Assembly: GCF_007827595.1 (NCBI RefSeq)
Contig: NZ_VISR01000045.1
Location: 1 to 55,594, forward strand
DNA: 55,594 bases
From: Streptomyces sp. BK340
Lineage (GTDB): Bacteria; Actinomycetota; Actinomycetes; Streptomycetales; Streptomycetaceae
Reading direction: 5' to 3'
The notes under the pieces are model-generated. The model saw only the letters and a program-made list of their open reading frames with translations. It searched no databases and was not told the origin of the DNA. Position 1 is the stretch's first letter; every line of letters starts with the position of its first letter. Made by a program: the position numbers and the translations under genes. Below, in pieces: positions 9,123 to 17,221 of the stretch.

Positions 9123-9641
9123 TCAGAGCTCGCCGCGGCGTGCGAGCTGCTTCATCGCGTTCTCGCGGATGATCTCGTTCTCGGCGCCGCGCAGGCTCTT
9201 GAGGGCGTCCCGGGCTTCCTCGCCGGGAATGCCGCCGAGCGCCCAGATCGCCTTCACCGCGAGCGCCCGGAACTCGTCGAAGTCCAGGTGCTCGGGAACC
9301 CAGCGAGTCGCCTCGACCAGCGTCGGCACCGTCTTGGGGGAGTGGAGCTCGCCCAGCATGGACACGATGTCCTCGTGCTTCCTGTGCCATTCGGCAGGGA
9401 ACAGCTCGATCAACGGCTCCAGGAACTCCTCGGCCGAGGCGTCGGCGGCGCTATGGACGATCAACGCCATCTCGACGTCGTCGGCGTCCCGGCGCTCCAT
9501 GGCGTCCCGGAGCAGCCGGAGCGCCAGGGCCCCACCGTCGGACTCGCCGAAGTGGGCGAGCACCTCGTCGAGCGTGCGCGTCGGACCCTCACCCAGTCCG
9601 ACCGCCAGGCCCATGACCAGATCCTGCTCCTCAGGCGTCAT
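9123..9641 (-). CDS. HEAT-repeat protein
   Basis: A 172-residue helical-repeat protein. Units such as EDIVSMLGELHSPKTVPTLV, AVKAIWALGGIPGEEARDAL and NEIIRENAMKQLARRG match the HEAT/PBS-lyase-like repeat, in which a change at each step is paired with an Ala-Leu-Gly helix. Four to five repeats fit. The start ATG at 9641 (MTPEEQDLVMG) is preferred over earlier in-frame codons because the acidic N-terminus is the natural beginning; a GAGG lies 12 bases upstream. Such proteins act as scaffolds and the partner here is unknown. In immunity loci, similar short HEAT proteins accompany self-protection genes, but nothing around this one supports that. Confidence 0.75.
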   Translation of the reverse strand: MTPEEQDLVMGLAVGLGEGPTRTLDEVLAHFGESDGGALALRLLRDAMERRDADDVEMALIVHSAADASAEEFLEPLIELFPAEWHRKHEDIVSMLGELHSPKTVPTLVEATRWVPEHLDFDEFRALAVKAIWALGGIPGEEARDALKSLRGAENEIIRENAMKQLARRGEL

Positions 9642-9924
9642 CGCCTGACCACCTCTCATGCGGTGATGTTGTCGTTGAAGAGCTTGGCGCGTCACCGGTA
9701 GCTAGGCCGATGTTCACATGTGAGGTTGTTCAACGCCCCAGGTCTTGAGTGAACCCTAGCAAGATCATTCTTGCCGGACATTCCCGTACTCAATGTCGGG
9801 GTCACTGGTCACGCGCTGGTGGAGGATGTTGTCCTCGGCCAGGAGGCGGCGACGACTTCATGAACACTGCCCTGAGCAAGGCACTGGCCCCGGCGTTCGC
9901 CGGCGTCTGACGAGGAAGGACCCG

Positions 9925-10272
9925 ATGATGGCCGCCAAGCTCGACTACCACTGGCACCTGCGCAAGAGCATGGCGGACCGCGGGATGTTCTCCACCACCG
10001 ATCTCATGGCGCCGTTGAAGGAACGCGGCATCACGCTGTCCAGCAGCCAGGTCTACCGCCTCGTCGTGGAGCGACCCGAGCGACTCAGTCTCAAGATCCT
10101 CATGGCTCTGCTCGACATCCTCGACTGCACCATGGACGACCTCATCGAACCGATCGCCACGGCCGCGGCGGCGAAGAAGCCCAAGAAGGCCGCCGCAGGC
10201 CGGGCCTCCGTCACCGAAGGCGTTGGCGGACTGCGGCCAAGGCGAGCGCAGATCAGTGGAGTTGACCGGTGA
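9925..10272 (+). CDS. Helix-turn-helix (XRE/Cro-like) protein of integrase module
   Basis: A 115-residue protein. Residues 1-75 form a Cro/XRE-like HTH (ADRGMFSTTDLMAPLKERG, then LSSSQVYRLVVERPERLSLK and LMALLDILDCTMDDLIEP); the tail is Lys/Ala-rich. The two adjacent ATGs at 9925 and 9928 are both possible, with GGAAGGA upstream. Its TGA overlaps the GTG start of the next gene (GTGA). In Streptomyces this small gene typically precedes a zinc-ribbon tyrosine recombinase, as here, so it probably regulates or assists the integrase. The partner is broken. Confidence 0.85.
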   Translation: MMAAKLDYHWHLRKSMADRGMFSTTDLMAPLKERGITLSSSQVYRLVVERPERLSLKILMALLDILDCTMDDLIEPIATAAAAKKPKKAAAGRASVTEGVGGLRPRRAQISGVDR

Positions 10273-11398
10273 CCGAGAACTCTGAAGAGGTCCTCGCCGA
10301 TCCGGTCGGCATGATCGTGTGGCTGGTCAGTAACGTCGAGAAGCACCTGGACGCCGACCACGTCCGTGACATCGTCTGCAACCTCGTACGCTCACGGGCC
10401 GGCCGCCGCAACCTCGCCCAGGCGCTCCACGACAACCCCTCGCTGCTGCGGACCGGCAAGCCACCCGCTCCGTTCCGCGTCGCCAAGCTGCTGATGGCCC
10501 TCCGTGAAGCAGGTGCTCGGGACACCGCCCTGCCCCACTGCGGCGAATGCGGTCGCCCCCGCCCCTACGTCGGCAGCCGCTCGGGCGGACGTGTCGTCAA
10601 GCCGGCCTGCCCGCGCTGCCACGGGGTGAAGGCGCTGTCGAAGCTACTGGACGGCCAGCGGGTCTGCCGGGCCTGTTTCGCCAAGCATGCGGCCGTCCCC
10701 TGCGCACGCTGCGGCGCCGTGCGTGAGCCCGCCACCCGGGATGCCGCCGGTCAGCCGCTGTGTCCCAACTGTCTGATCGTGACCCGGTCAATCTAGAAGT
10801 CTGCGTCGGCTGCGGCCGCCGTCGGCCGGTCGCGGTCCGGCTCGCCGACGGTGTCCGCTGCCCCAGCTGCAGGCCGAAGGAGATCCAGGAGTGCGGGCAT
10901 TGCGGCCGCACCGCCCCATGCGAGGTGTCCCGCGCCACCGGACAGCCCTGGTGCGAACGCTGCCAGCAGCGATGGGTGACCTGCAACGGCTGCGGCACCG
11001 TCGCCCAAGCCCGCGGCGGCAGCTTCGAGGAACCGTTGTGCGCGAAATGCACCAACCCCGACCCCGATTTCTGGGGACGCTGCCCGGTCTGCCAGGCCAC
11101 CTGGCAGCTCAGCCCCCGAGCCTGTCAGGGATGCATCCTCGACCAGAGGATCCGCGGTCTACTCGGCAACGACACCGGCACCATCACCCCTGAACTTGTG
11201 TCGTTCCACGAGGCGTTGACGAGTGCCGAGCGCCCCGACGTCGCTCTGGGTTGGATCTCCCGGCCGAAGGTCCAGGACCTGCTGGAACGCATCGGCCGCG
11301 ACGAACGCTGCGTCACCCACGACATCCTCGATGACCTTCCTTCGGGCAAGGTGCTCGCGCACCTTCGCCGTTTAGCGTCCGACTGCGGCGTGCTTTAG
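10269..11398 (+). pseudogene. Zinc-ribbon tyrosine-recombinase, frameshifted and truncated
   Basis: The first part (from GTG 10269) has an N-terminal helical unit (EEVLADPVGMIVWLVSNVEK) and Cys4 knuckles (CGECGRPRP, CPRCHG, CRACFAKH, CARCGA, CPNC). It stops prematurely at 10796. The homologous sequence continues in another frame from about 10780 (DPVNLEVCVGCGRRRPV, CGHCGRTAP, CNGCGT, CPVCQAT), so one base is missing near 10780. The protein then ends at 11398 shortly after WISRPKVQDLLERIGRDERC. Full-length relatives continue with the tyrosine-recombinase catalytic domain, which is absent. The gene therefore retains only the DNA-binding or accessory half. Confidence 0.75.
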
Positions 11399-12240
11399 CC
11401 GGCTTGGTCGCCACCCCGCACAGCCATGGCCCAATCCGAGCCTGGCACCTCACGCGCCGCCCACTCCCGCAGCCCGATCGGGCTCCGGCCTAGAACGTGC
11501 TTCACGCCGTCGCTCAGGTAGGCGTCCTCGCCCCGGCGGATACCGCCGAGCATTGCCATGCGCCACTCGATGTAGCCCTCGGGTGTGCCCGCCGCGCGCA
11601 GCTGGGCCACGTGGTCGGCGTCGGACTGGTCTGCGAACCGGACCAGGGTGCCCGACGCTTCGGTGAGGATCTGCGCCGCCTGGACGAAGTCGGCTGCCTC
11701 GGGGCCGGACAGCGCCAGGGTCTCGCCCTCGAAGCCGCCCGGGAGGACAGCGGCCGCCACGTCCGCGATGTCGGCGACGTCGATGAACGGTTCGGCGCCC
11801 ATGCCGACCGGCGCGCTGATCAGCCCGCGGCGCGGGGCGAACATCGCCTCGGTGAAGTTCTGGGCGAAGTGCGACGGTCGCAGGATCGTCCATGGCAGCG
11901 GCCCTTTGCGCAGGGCCTGCTCCGCCCTGGCGACGGCTCCGTCGGGCAGGAACTCCACGCCGCGCGCCGACAACAGGACCGCGCGCCGCACCCCGGCAGC
12001 GTGGGCCGCCTCCAGCAGGCCGGTCAGACGCGGACTCCAGTCCGTCGCCGATCCGGGGCCGATGACGAACACCCCCTCTGTGCCGGCCAACGCCGCCGGC
12101 CAGGTGGAGTCGTACTGCCAGTCGAAGCGGGTCGCCGAGTTCCGGCTGGCCGGACGCGGATCGTGCCCGGTGTGGGTGAGCGAGTGGGTTAGGCGGCGGC
12201 CGACCTTGCCGGTGCCGCCGAGGATCAGGAACGGTGCCAT
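11395..12240 (-). CDS. NmrA-like NAD(P)-binding protein
   Basis: A 281-residue atypical short-chain dehydrogenase of the NmrA/NAD(P)H-binding group. The N-terminal Rossmann strand FLILGGTGKVGRRL carries the GxxGxxG dinucleotide motif. The segments GVFVIGPGSATDWS, AVLLSARGVEF and PWTILRPSHFAQNF are typical of this group, which includes redox sensors and quinone reductases. The ATG at 12240 has GGAGG four bases upstream. It is divergent from an AraC-type regulator with an 81-bp gap, so the regulator likely controls it, perhaps in response to an electrophile or aldehyde. Its 3' end overlaps the integrase pseudogene by four bases. Confidence 0.88.
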   Translation of the reverse strand: MAPFLILGGTGKVGRRLTHSLTHTGHDPRPASRNSATRFDWQYDSTWPAALAGTEGVFVIGPGSATDWSPRLTGLLEAAHAAGVRRAVLLSARGVEFLPDGAVARAEQALRKGPLPWTILRPSHFAQNFTEAMFAPRRGLISAPVGMGAEPFIDVADIADVAAAVLPGGFEGETLALSGPEAADFVQAAQILTEASGTLVRFADQSDADHVAQLRAAGTPEGYIEWRMAMLGGIRRGEDAYLSDGVKHVLGRSPIGLREWAAREVPGSDWAMAVRGGDQAG

Positions 12241-12287
12241 GTCCTCCACGATACGAACGTGACCGTGGACGGAAAATGTTCGATCAG

Positions 12288-12315
12288 CTGGCATTCATTC
12301 GTGTTCGTCTAGGAT
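12288..12315 (+). promoter_or_regulatory. Candidate promoter of the araC-type gene
   Basis: CTGGCA at 12288-12293 and TAGGAT at 12310-12315 with a 16-bp spacer resemble a HrdB-type promoter. The -10 lies six bases before the ATG at 12322, which would give a leaderless mRNA. This fits the absence of a Shine-Dalgarno. Confidence 0.3.
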
Positions 12316-12321
12316 TCGGGT

Positions 12322-13239
12322 ATGGACGTGCTGACCGACCAGCTCGCGCAGGCGCGCGCCCGCGGCGCGGTCTTCTCCGTACTGCGCCGGGTCCGGCCCT
12401 GGGGCGTGCGGTTCAGCGGGCGCCGGCCGCTCACCGCCCACGTGCTGATCGAGGGCACCGGCTGGCTCGAGGAGCCCGGCCAGGAACCGCTCCGGCTAGG
12501 GGAGGGGGACGTCGTGCTGATGTCTTCGGGCGCGCCGTACGCCCTGGTCAGCGACCCGGACGTCACCGCCGAGCCGATCGCCGACGCCCGGCTGCGCGGA
12601 ACCGACACCAGGCAGGGCGACGCGGCACTCATCCTGTGCGGCGCCTACATCCTCGACGGCAGCTTCGCCGCATCCCTGCTCCGCGCCCTGCCGCGCGCCG
12701 TCGTCGTACCGGCGACCGACCAGGAAAGCGCCCATGCGGCGGCCGTGGCCCTGCTGGCCGACCTGATCAAACAGGACGCCCCTGGACAGCAGGTCCTGCT
12801 GGACCGCCTCCTCGACGTCAACCTGATCTTCGCCCTCCGCTCCTGGTGGGCACAGGCGGGGGAGGCAGCACCCGGCTGGTACCGGGCACTGTCCCAGCCG
12901 GGCCTGCGACGGGTCCTGGAGCACGTGCACGCCGAACCGGCCGGCGAGTGGACCGTCCCAGTCATGGCCGATCTGGCCGGGATGTCCCGCGCCGCCTTCT
13001 CTTTACGGTTCCGCGAGGTCACCGGAGACTCGCCCGGCAGCTACGTGACCGGCGTACGCATGCAGCGCGCCGAAGACGCCCTCGCACGCTCCGACGTGAC
13101 GCTCGCCCAGATCGCCGCCAAGGTCGGCTATCGCAACGAGTACGCGTTCTCCACCGCGTTCCGCCGTCGGCACGGCGTGTCGCCGGGCAAGTGGCGGGCG
13201 GCGGCCCGGACCGTGCAGCCGGATTACGTGCCGCACTGA
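12322..13239 (+). CDS. AraC-family regulator with cupin sensor
   Basis: A 305-residue regulator. Residues 1-170 form a cupin-like sensor of the AraC_binding_6 kind (VLIEGTGWLEEPGQEPLRLG, GDVVLMSSGAPYAL, and ALILCGAYILDG). Residues 205-295 contain the paired AraC HTH motifs (VPVMADLAGMSRAAFSLRFRE and DVTLAQIAAKVGYRNEYAFS, ending in the usual RRRHGVSPGKWR). It is divergent from the NmrA-like gene, the usual arrangement for AraC regulators that control a neighbouring oxidoreductase. The ATG at 12322 has no clear ribosome-binding site; a leaderless start is plausible. Confidence 0.9.
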   Translation: MDVLTDQLAQARARGAVFSVLRRVRPWGVRFSGRRPLTAHVLIEGTGWLEEPGQEPLRLGEGDVVLMSSGAPYALVSDPDVTAEPIADARLRGTDTRQGDAALILCGAYILDGSFAASLLRALPRAVVVPATDQESAHAAAVALLADLIKQDAPGQQVLLDRLLDVNLIFALRSWWAQAGEAAPGWYRALSQPGLRRVLEHVHAEPAGEWTVPVMADLAGMSRAAFSLRFREVTGDSPGSYVTGVRMQRAEDALARSDVTLAQIAAKVGYRNEYAFSTAFRRRHGVSPGKWRAAARTVQPDYVPH

Positions 13240-13291
13240 TTCGTGCCCTGCGAAGGCCCTTTAGAGGGAAGTCCGCTTTTGTTACGAGTCC

Positions 13292-13855
13292 TTAGTCCGT
13301 CTTGTTCAGGTTTTGGGCTTCCCGGACCGCTAGTTGCTTGATCGTCGGCATGCCGACGAATACCGGCGAGCTCTTCCGCCTCTCGCTGGCGTCAATCTGG
13401 CTGATCTTGTCGTGGGTTGCGGTGAGGCTGACGGTCAGTTGCTCGACGTCGCCCAGCCATCCTTCTCGTTCGGCTTCGGTGATCCTGGCGTGGAGGTTCT
13501 CGCGGATCTCTTCCAGGCGGGGCCGTTCGTCCGGCCTCACGATCAGTACCGGGCATCGCCAGTCCAGCTCGCCCCGAGAGCCGAGCTCGTCAAGGACCAG
13601 GCGGTGAAGCTTCGCCCACACTCGAGCCTTCGACCACTCCGCGAAGCGCCGGTGAGCCGTTGCGCCCGACGGCCCAAAAGAGGTGGACGGCAGCTGCTGC
13701 CACGTGCAACCCATCACCGCCACGATCGCGGCGAGCACTTCCCGGTCTCCGTACCGCCGCCGGCCTCCACCTTGCGGCCGCGTCGGCGCCTCGGGCACCA
13801 CTCGCTTGAACAACTCCCAGAGCTCATCCGGCACCAGCCGCTCAACTATCCCCAC
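13292..13855 (-). pseudogene. Chimera: IS5-type transposase N-term fused to recombinase C-term
   Basis: The single open frame joins two unrelated remnants. Residues 1-95 are the N-terminal domain of an IS5-family transposase (VPDELWELFKRVVP, GGRRRYGDREVLAAIVAVMG, FGPSGATAHRRFAEWSKARV). From about WRCPVLIVRPDERP (near 13562) the sequence becomes the C-terminal coiled-coil tail of an actinomycete site-specific recombinase (RLEEIRENLHARITEAEREG). The IS5 catalytic core and the recombinase catalytic domain are both missing. The fusion is in frame, so it would be translated, but a function is unlikely. Confidence 0.7.
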
Positions 13856-14006
13856 CGAGGCAGGCTATCGAGGCGCGGAATGAGGTAACTCGTGAACCGA
13901 CGACGCGGCTCGGGCACGCGACTGACCTGCAAAACCACAGCCCGGCTCCGGTCAAGGCCACAGTCGAGGCCCGTTCCCGTCAACGGCCGGGCAACTGAGC
14001 CGACAC

Positions 14007-14055
14007 CCTGGACGTAATAGGTATGGTTGCTATTCGTCTATTACTTGCATCCAGG
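14007..14055. promoter_or_regulatory. Imperfect inverted repeat, candidate operator
   Basis: CCTGGACGTAATAG (14007-14020) and CTATTACTTGCATCCAGG (14038-14055) are inverted copies with a four-base insertion; the innermost GTAATAG/CTATTAC arms are perfect. It lies immediately before the acetyltransferase start at 14072 and is AT-rich relative to its surroundings, so a regulator-binding site is plausible. Confidence 0.35.
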
Positions 14056-14071
14056 GGGTGTTCAACCTCTC

Positions 14072-14713
14072 ATGAACACGGCCGAGGCCATTCAAGCGTG
14101 GGTGTCTGGCTGGTCCGCTTCGCGCGGCACAGCCGACCCGGCCGCTACTGCGTGGGGGTTCACCATTGACGTTGGCCTGCCCGGGCATGTCGTACGCCAC
14201 GTGCTAACAACCGCCGACGATGCGGCTATCCGCAAGATCACTGAAGACACCACTGCGCCCGGCGTATGGCTGAAGGCACCCGCATCCCCAGAGGCACTCG
14301 AGCCCTGGCTCGGGCTTGGATGGTCCCTCGCCGGCGGACCCGGCTTCCTGATGTCCGCCCCGCTGAGCGCCGCCTGTCCCGACGCCCCACCCAAGACGGC
14401 CGACGGCTACCGGTTGCGCAGCTGGACCCGAGCCGGCGTCACCCATGTCCTGGTGCGCACCACCGACGGTGCCTTCGCCGCACGCGGACAGATCGCCGTC
14501 GTCGGCCCCACCGCAGTCGTCGACCAGGTCGAGACCGACCCAGCTCATCAACGCCGTGGTCTGGGTCGCCTCGTGATGCACACGCTCGCCAACGCTGCCG
14601 CCGGACAGGGTGCGACAGAGGGCGTGCTCGTCGCGACGTCGGAAGGCCGGGCTCTGTACGAAACGGAGGGATGGCATGCGCTAGCTCCACTGACCGGCGC
14701 CATGCGGAACTGA
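14072..14713 (+). CDS. GNAT-family acetyltransferase
   Basis: A 213-residue protein. The C-terminal half holds the GNAT core: ARGQIAVVGPTAVVDQVETD is motif-A strand 4, followed by PAHQRRGLGRLVMHTL, whose QRRGLG is the acetyl-CoA pyrophosphate loop. Motif B follows (GVLVATSEGRALYETEGW). The N-terminal half is divergent and may select the substrate. The start ATG at 14072 is chosen because upstream codons read into the inverted repeat; its ribosome-binding site is weak. The gene stands alone between IS fragments. Substrate is unknown. Confidence 0.82.
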   Translation: MNTAEAIQAWVSGWSASRGTADPAATAWGFTIDVGLPGHVVRHVLTTADDAAIRKITEDTTAPGVWLKAPASPEALEPWLGLGWSLAGGPGFLMSAPLSAACPDAPPKTADGYRLRSWTRAGVTHVLVRTTDGAFAARGQIAVVGPTAVVDQVETDPAHQRRGLGRLVMHTLANAAAGQGATEGVLVATSEGRALYETEGWHALAPLTGAMRN

Positions 14714-14799
14714 AGCCCGCTCCATCGTGGTTCCGAACACTCCAGCGAGGAGCCAAATGGGATGGCCTGTAAGGGCGTGGGCCGCGCGCTCGCACCATC

Positions 14800-14945
14800 G
14801 CGTCGGCGAAGCTGACACGCTCTCAGGTCGCCGCGGCCCTCGCCCGTGCTCGGCGTCGTGGCCGGGACGCGAAGACCCGTGCGATCCAGGCCGCGCTGCG
14901 CGAGAAGTACTTCGAGCTGCCGGAGCCGGTCACAGCCGCCAAGGG
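14800..14945 (+). pseudogene. IS110-type transposase remnant
   Basis: An open stretch without start encodes TRSQVAAALARARRRGRDAK followed by TRAIQAALREKYFELPEPVT, which resembles the middle part of IS110-family transposases. Sequence on both sides is unrelated, and no other part of the gene is present. Confidence 0.4.
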
Positions 14946-15129
14946 ACAGATGATCAGCCCCTTGAACGCGCGGATACGCGGTCCTCTCGATCGAGGTCAA
15001 AGCCCACCCCGCCCCACACGAAATTCAACATCACCATCAACGGCACTGAGCCGAACGGTGATGGGGTGGGGTGGGCGGTGTCGAGCCCCTCCAGGGCCAT
15101 GACCCAGATCGCCAGAAACGCGCCACGGG

Positions 15130-15290
15130 ATGATCTTTGAGCGTCGAGCGCCCGCAAGGGCAAGCCGGCGGCCGGCCCCGGTCACCACGGATGACATGCT
15201 GCTCCACACCATGCTCCGACGCCGGGCGAACGGCGAGTCCGTCGAGCAGATCCAGCCCGACCTGATCATCCCCACCAGTGAGCGCAAGGC
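15130..15290 (+). pseudogene. Resolvase/recombinase fragment
   Basis: The frame from 15130 gives TTDDMLLHTMLRRRANGESV followed by EQIQPDLIIPT, a segment found in actinomycete resolvase-type recombinases just before the C-terminal HTH. It then runs into unrelated sequence. No catalytic serine domain is present. Confidence 0.4.
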
Positions 15291-15307
15291 GAGTACGTCA
15301 GGCGGTG

Positions 15308-15565
15308 CTACTCACCCGGCCGGCACGGTCGGCAGATCCCGGGCGGGTCTTCGTAGACTCCGCACCCGGCTTCATCCTCGATTACCACTCGGATGTTGTC
15401 GAAGACGAACCGCGCTTGCTTCGGTCGGTACTTGCCCTCCTCGCCGCGCACATGCCCCATGGTGATCTCGTGGATCTGCCGAAGCTTGGCGTCGATCTCC
15501 CGCGTCAACGCGCGCACGTGTTCGAGTTCCTTGTCTCTGAGCTGAACCGACTCCTGAGCTGCCAT
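15308..15565 (-). CDS. Small protein of unknown function
   Basis: An 85-residue protein. The N-terminal half is a charged helix (DKELEHVRALTREIDAKLRQ) that could form a coiled coil. The C-terminal half contains VIEDEAGCGVYEDPPGICRP with three cysteines. The ATG at 15565 has GAGGA eight bases upstream, which makes this more than a chance frame. I do not recognise the family. It lies among recombinase fragments and may belong to the mobile element they came from. Confidence 0.5.
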   Translation of the reverse strand: MAAQESVQLRDKELEHVRALTREIDAKLRQIHEITMGHVRGEEGKYRPKQARFVFDNIRVVIEDEAGCGVYEDPPGICRPCRPGE

Positions 15566-15740
15566 TCCCAAGTCCTCTCTCCGAAGAGATCGATTGCGTT
15601 GCCGTCGGTGCGGGTGGTTCCACCCGGTTCCGACTTGACTTCCAGGCTCGGGCCGCTGGTTACTGATGTCCAGCTCAGCTGCTCCGAACGATTTGCTCTC
15701 TGAACACGACCTGGTCCGCCTGTTGTTGTGGACGATCGCG

Positions 15741-15776
15741 TAATTCCCCAGGGCTGCGGTCACATAATTCCCCAGG
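15741..15776. repeat. 12-bp direct repeat pair
   Basis: TAATTCCCCAGG occurs at 15741-15752 and again at 15765-15776, a 24-bp period. Short tandem sites like this are typical of transposon ends where the transposase binds more than once. The surrounding 15566-15900 has no other recognisable gene. Confidence 0.45.
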
Positions 15777-15914
15777 TGCTGCCATCTTCTATCTGTCGAC
15801 CAACCATGTTGTGGCACTCGGGGGGGTGCCTGCCGTGAGGATGTGGCCCACGATCCGCAGTGCTTCGGGCAGCGGCACTGTGTCCCCGTCGAGGTACTCG
15901 TCGTGCCGGCCGTT

Positions 15915-16124
15915 GGCCAGCACGCCATGGTCTGGCTGACCAAGCCGAAGGTCCGCGCTCTGTTGACGGCCCTGGGTAAGGACCCCCGCCCGGTGACCCA
16001 CGCGCTACTCGACGAGCTGCCGGCGGGCAAGACCCTGAACTACCTGCGCGACCTCCTGATGGCCACCGGTTCGCCCCCGGCCCGCGATCAGCGCCTCGCC
16101 AACCTAGAACGCTGGACGAAGTAG
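15915..16124 (+). pseudogene. Second fragment of a zinc-ribbon integrase
   Basis: The open frame encodes AMVWLTKPKVRALLTALGKD, VTHALLDELPAGKTLNYLRD and RDQRLANLERWTK. The first two segments are homologous to the end of the truncated integrase at 11210-11390 (WISRPKVQDLLERIGRDERC and following), and the fragment extends slightly further. It ends at 16124, exactly where ABC-permease homology begins on the other strand. Confidence 0.6.
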
Positions 16125-16859
16125 AAGCTGGCCGGGCGCGGCGCGCTTGGTGTCTAGCCAGGACTGGGTACCCAGCAGCGCCCCGGACCCCACGGAGGCG
16201 GCGAGCTTCTTCCGGTCGGCGAGGATCTGCTTCTCCGCGCTCGCGGAGTCGAAGCGGTAGAGCATCTGACTCGTGAGCGGGTTGCCCTCCGACGCCAGCG
16301 TGTCGACCTGCGCGGAGGTCGCCCAGGCATCGGCGGTCTTGCTGGCCGACACGGCGAAGCCGACGATTGACAGCGTCGGGGCGTTCGCGGTGTCCGAAGT
16401 CTTCAGGGTGGAGCCGACCTCGATGGCGGGCCCCTCGAACGACGCGGCGAGCACGATCTCGCCCGGCTTCTGCACCCACCGGCCGGACTTCAGGTCCACG
16501 CGGTCCACGTCGCCGTCCGCACCGGACCGCCCGACCAGGGTCAGCGTCGGCATGCGGGAGCCCGTCTGATCCGCCGGGCGGAACGCCGTGGACGGGTACG
16601 GCCCCGCGCTCGAGGTGACGCCGGCCAGCTTCGCCGCACTCGCCTTGGCAGGATCGTACTGTGCGGTGATGTGGGCGCCCTGCTGCTTCCCGAATGCGTG
16701 GTCGAAGGGTGCGGCCGCGGCGATCATCAGCGACCCGACGACCACAGCCGAGGCCACGGCCATCATCGTGGCCACGGCGATCACCACCGTCTGCACCCGC
16801 CGCCGGCTCACCCCGGAGCGTACGACCCGGCCGAGCGCGCCGATACCGAACAGGCTCAT
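16125..16859 (-). pseudogene. FtsX/MacB-type ABC permease, 3' truncated
   Basis: The frame begins MSLFGIGALGRVVRSGVSRR at 16859 and has one strong membrane helix (VVIAVATMMAVASAVVVGSL) followed by an extracytoplasmic MacB-like periplasmic core domain. About 240 residues remain of a family that is usually 400-900. The sequence ends in GTQSWLDTKRA at about 16128, where the integrase fragment starts, and the remaining membrane helices are absent. The ATG overlaps the TGA of the ATPase fragment upstream, so this was a translationally coupled ATPase-permease pair. Confidence 0.75.
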
Positions 16860-17030
16860 CGGACGGCCTGCGCGTACGTGTCGAGGGCGACCTGACCGTC
16901 GACCAGGTGGAAGGTGCGGGTCGCGCACTCCTCCGCCAGCGTCAGGTCATGCGTCACCAGCACGAGGGTCTGTCCGCCGCGGTGCAGATCCATCAGCAGA
17001 TTGCGGACGCAGCCGGGGACGCGGGCGCCG
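16856..17030 (-). pseudogene. ABC transporter ATPase, C-terminal fragment
   Basis: Only the last ~57 codons remain: VRNLLMDLHRGGQTLVLVTH with the H-loop histidine, then DLTLAEECATRTFHLVDGQV. Walker A, signature and Walker B are missing. The stop overlaps the permease ATG (ATGA). Upstream sequence does not match the family, so the 5' end was lost. Confidence 0.7.
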
Positions 17031-17221
17031 TCACCGGAGTTGCGCGTCAGTGGCCGGCGCGCCTGGCCGCCGGCAGGGCGGCGTCCCAGGCGTCTGCGGT
17101 GCCGCCGGGTAGGGCGGTTGTCGTGTTCCTGGAAGGCGCTGCGGTTGGCGATCTGATGGCGGCGGACTGGTCGTGTGCGAGGGGCGCCGGCTGGGGGTGC
17201 GGCCTTCGGGACCGCGCCGGT

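Noticed and set aside
10760..11398. A separate zinc-finger gene starting at 10760
   Set aside because: It continues the upstream integrase's domain order after one missing base and has no start signal of its own.
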